In this document: in pieces, positions 62,984-64,000 of the stretch
Numbering within the stretch: the first letter of the stretch is position 1
Layout of the letters: every line of letters starts with the position of its first letter
Assembly (NCBI RefSeq): GCF_007859955.1
Contig: NZ_SJPR01000001.1
Span: 389,806 to 453,805, forward strand
From: Botrimarina colliarenosi
Lineage (GTDB): Bacteria > Planctomycetota > Planctomycetia > Pirellulales > Lacipirellulaceae
Direction: 5' to 3'
Length of the DNA stretch: 64,000 nucleotides
Notes under the pieces: generated by a model
Seen by the model: the letters and a program-made list of their open reading frames with translations, nothing else
The model's database searches: none
What the model was told of the DNA's origin: nothing
Position numbers and translations under genes: made by a program

Positions 62984-63006
62984 GCCGCAATGTGCTGCGG
63001 CTTTTT
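62984..63006 (+). terminator. weak terminator or attenuator before efflux gene
   Basis: A short 6-bp stem GCCGCA / TGCGGC with a 6-nt loop is followed by TTTTT. It lies 26 bp before the efflux adaptor start and 198 bp after the Cys-rich gene. It could end that transcript or act as an attenuator. Confidence 0.45.
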
Positions 63007-63031
63007 GCCGGATCGCCGTGGAGGAATGAAA

Positions 63032-64000
63032 ATGAAACCGCTTCTTCTTTATGTCGGCCTGGTCTTCGCGTCGGTCGTCGTGACCGCAGCGGCCATGACC
63101 GCGCTGCGGCCTGCCCCCGTTGGCGCCGACCTGTCGGTGGAAAGCCCGCCCGACACGGCGGCCGCCACGCCTTTGCACTTGCATCCGGCCGAGCGGGAAG
63201 CGGCGGGAATCGAGCTGACGAAGATCGAAGCCCAATTGGTCCAAACAACCCGCACACTCCCCGGCCGGATCGTCTACGACGCCACCAAACATGTTTCGAT
63301 CGTGGCGGCCGAGGGGGGTGTTGTCGAATCAGTCCTTGTCCAGCCGGGTGACCGCGTCGCCGCCGGCCAAACGCTTGCGGTGATGCGGTGTCCGGCCGTC
63401 GGCATGGCCCGCAGCGAGTTGATGAGCCGCAAAGCGGCGCTCGCGCTCGCGACGAACGAGTACGAGTGGCGCCTCGCTGTTAGCGATGGGGTCCAGACGC
63501 TCCTCCATCTGATCGAGCAGGGCCAGCCGATCGAAGAGATCGAGCGGCGGGTCGAACAGCAGCGGATCGGGACGCCGGGCGCGGCGTTGCTGACCGCCTA
63601 CAGCGAGCAGTTGCTTGCGCAGCGTCTCTCTCAGTCGGCGACGGGCCCGGGCGGGTCAGGCGTCTTGAGTGGTCGTGTGGTGGACGAACGCCGCAGCTCG
63701 GCGCAGCAAGCGGCGGCGCGGATGAAGGCGGCCGGCGAGCAAGCGCTCTTCGAGGCGAGCCAGTCCTGCGTGGCAGCCGGGTCCGATGTCGAAGCCGCCC
63801 GCCGTCGCGTCGAGGTCGCCCGCCAAGAAGTCGCCACGCTCATTGGCCTACCCAGCGGCGCCGGCGGCGAGTCGTCGTCACTCTCCACCGACGAAGACCT
63901 CTCGATGCTCGCGATTCGATCGCCCCTGGCGGGGACTATCGAACGGCGAGAGATCTCGGCAAGCGAACGCGCGGCGAAAGGGACGGAGCTCTTTGTCGTC
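63032..64000 (+). CDS. RND efflux periplasmic adaptor subunit (partial)
   Basis: An open frame of 323 codons that leaves the window still open. Ribosome binding site GGAGGA lies 6 nt before the ATG, one of the best in the window. An N-terminal helix (MKPLLLYVGLVFASVVVTAA) anchors the protein. A membrane-fusion (HlyD/CzcB-like) domain follows: RTLPGRIVYDATKHVSIVAA, then GGVVESVLVQPGDRVAAGQT of the lipoyl half-motif, then a long coiled-coil rich in RVEQQR and ARRRVEVARQEVATL, and a return strand (LAIRSPLAGTIERREISASE). Together with an RND pump and an outer-membrane protein, presumably downstream, it would export metals or drugs. Confidence 0.9.
   Translation, partial: MKPLLLYVGLVFASVVVTAAAMTALRPAPVGADLSVESPPDTAAATPLHLHPAEREAAGIELTKIEAQLVQTTRTLPGRIVYDATKHVSIVAAEGGVVESVLVQPGDRVAAGQTLAVMRCPAVGMARSELMSRKAALALATNEYEWRLAVSDGVQTLLHLIEQGQPIEEIERRVEQQRIGTPGAALLTAYSEQLLAQRLSQSATGPGGSGVLSGRVVDERRSSAQQAAARMKAAGEQALFEASQSCVAAGSDVEAARRRVEVARQEVATLIGLPSGAGGESSSLSTDEDLSMLAIRSPLAGTIERREISASERAAKGTELFVV

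Overview
The window is high-GC bacterial chromosome, most likely from a planctomycete of the Pirellulales (a Lacipirellulaceae-like lineage). The markers are a DUF1598 protein, a pyrG-DUF1844 pair, a MoxR/DUF58/BatA-VWA cluster, two very large PEP-CTERM repeat proteins with dockerin-like DYNGDG stretches, lipoproteins and Tat-exported proteins, frequent TTG/GTG starts and few strong Shine-Dalgarno sites. The taxonomic call is inference; there is no rRNA here. I see no prophage, integrase, transposase or CRISPR array.

Layout. 0-11 kb: FmdB and YacG zinc proteins, a membrane protein, a P-II signalling protein, a large exported metzincin-type protease, a kinase-like protein, a DsbD thiol-disulfide transporter, a Uma2 nuclease-like protein, a stand-alone FtsH-peptidase-like protein and PurM. 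11-25 kb: glycogen debranching enzyme GlgX, the cobalamin enzyme CbiE/CbiT, two paralogous membrane proteins, a MOSC protein, a PEP-CTERM protein, TrpC, FumC and two TPR proteins. 25-33 kb: two giant PEP-CTERM repeat proteins, a fatty acid desaturase and a sorbosone-dehydrogenase-like protein. 33-47 kb: CTP synthase, DUF1844, a LigD-phosphoesterase-like protein, a DUF11/CARDB lipoprotein, DUF1598, a DUF1254 protein, a double GH43 enzyme, and a minus-strand run encoding a TsaC/phosphatase fusion, RpiB and glycerate 2-kinase. 47-57 kb: an NHL lipoprotein and the MoxR/VWA cluster. 57-64 kb: a Tat-exported oxidoreductase, tRNA-Leu, two tandem CxxCH proteins, an aldose epimerase, tRNA-Val, small unknown proteins and the start of a metal/drug efflux adaptor.

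How genes work together. The 48.4-56.7 kb cluster (two VWA membrane proteins, a MoxR ATPase and DUF58) is a candidate envelope chaperone/maturation module. It is interrupted by an AT-richer DUF4375-like gene bracketed by ~100-bp inverted repeats. The TsaC/phosphatase fusion followed by rpiB resembles the Bacillus ywlC-ywlE-ywlF order, and its phosphatase half carries the loop Thr of protein-arginine phosphatases.

The most striking non-genic feature is the density of intergenic palindromes and tandem repeats. At least seven different families are visible, several present in two to four copies in this window. Many sit directly beside or over start and stop codons.
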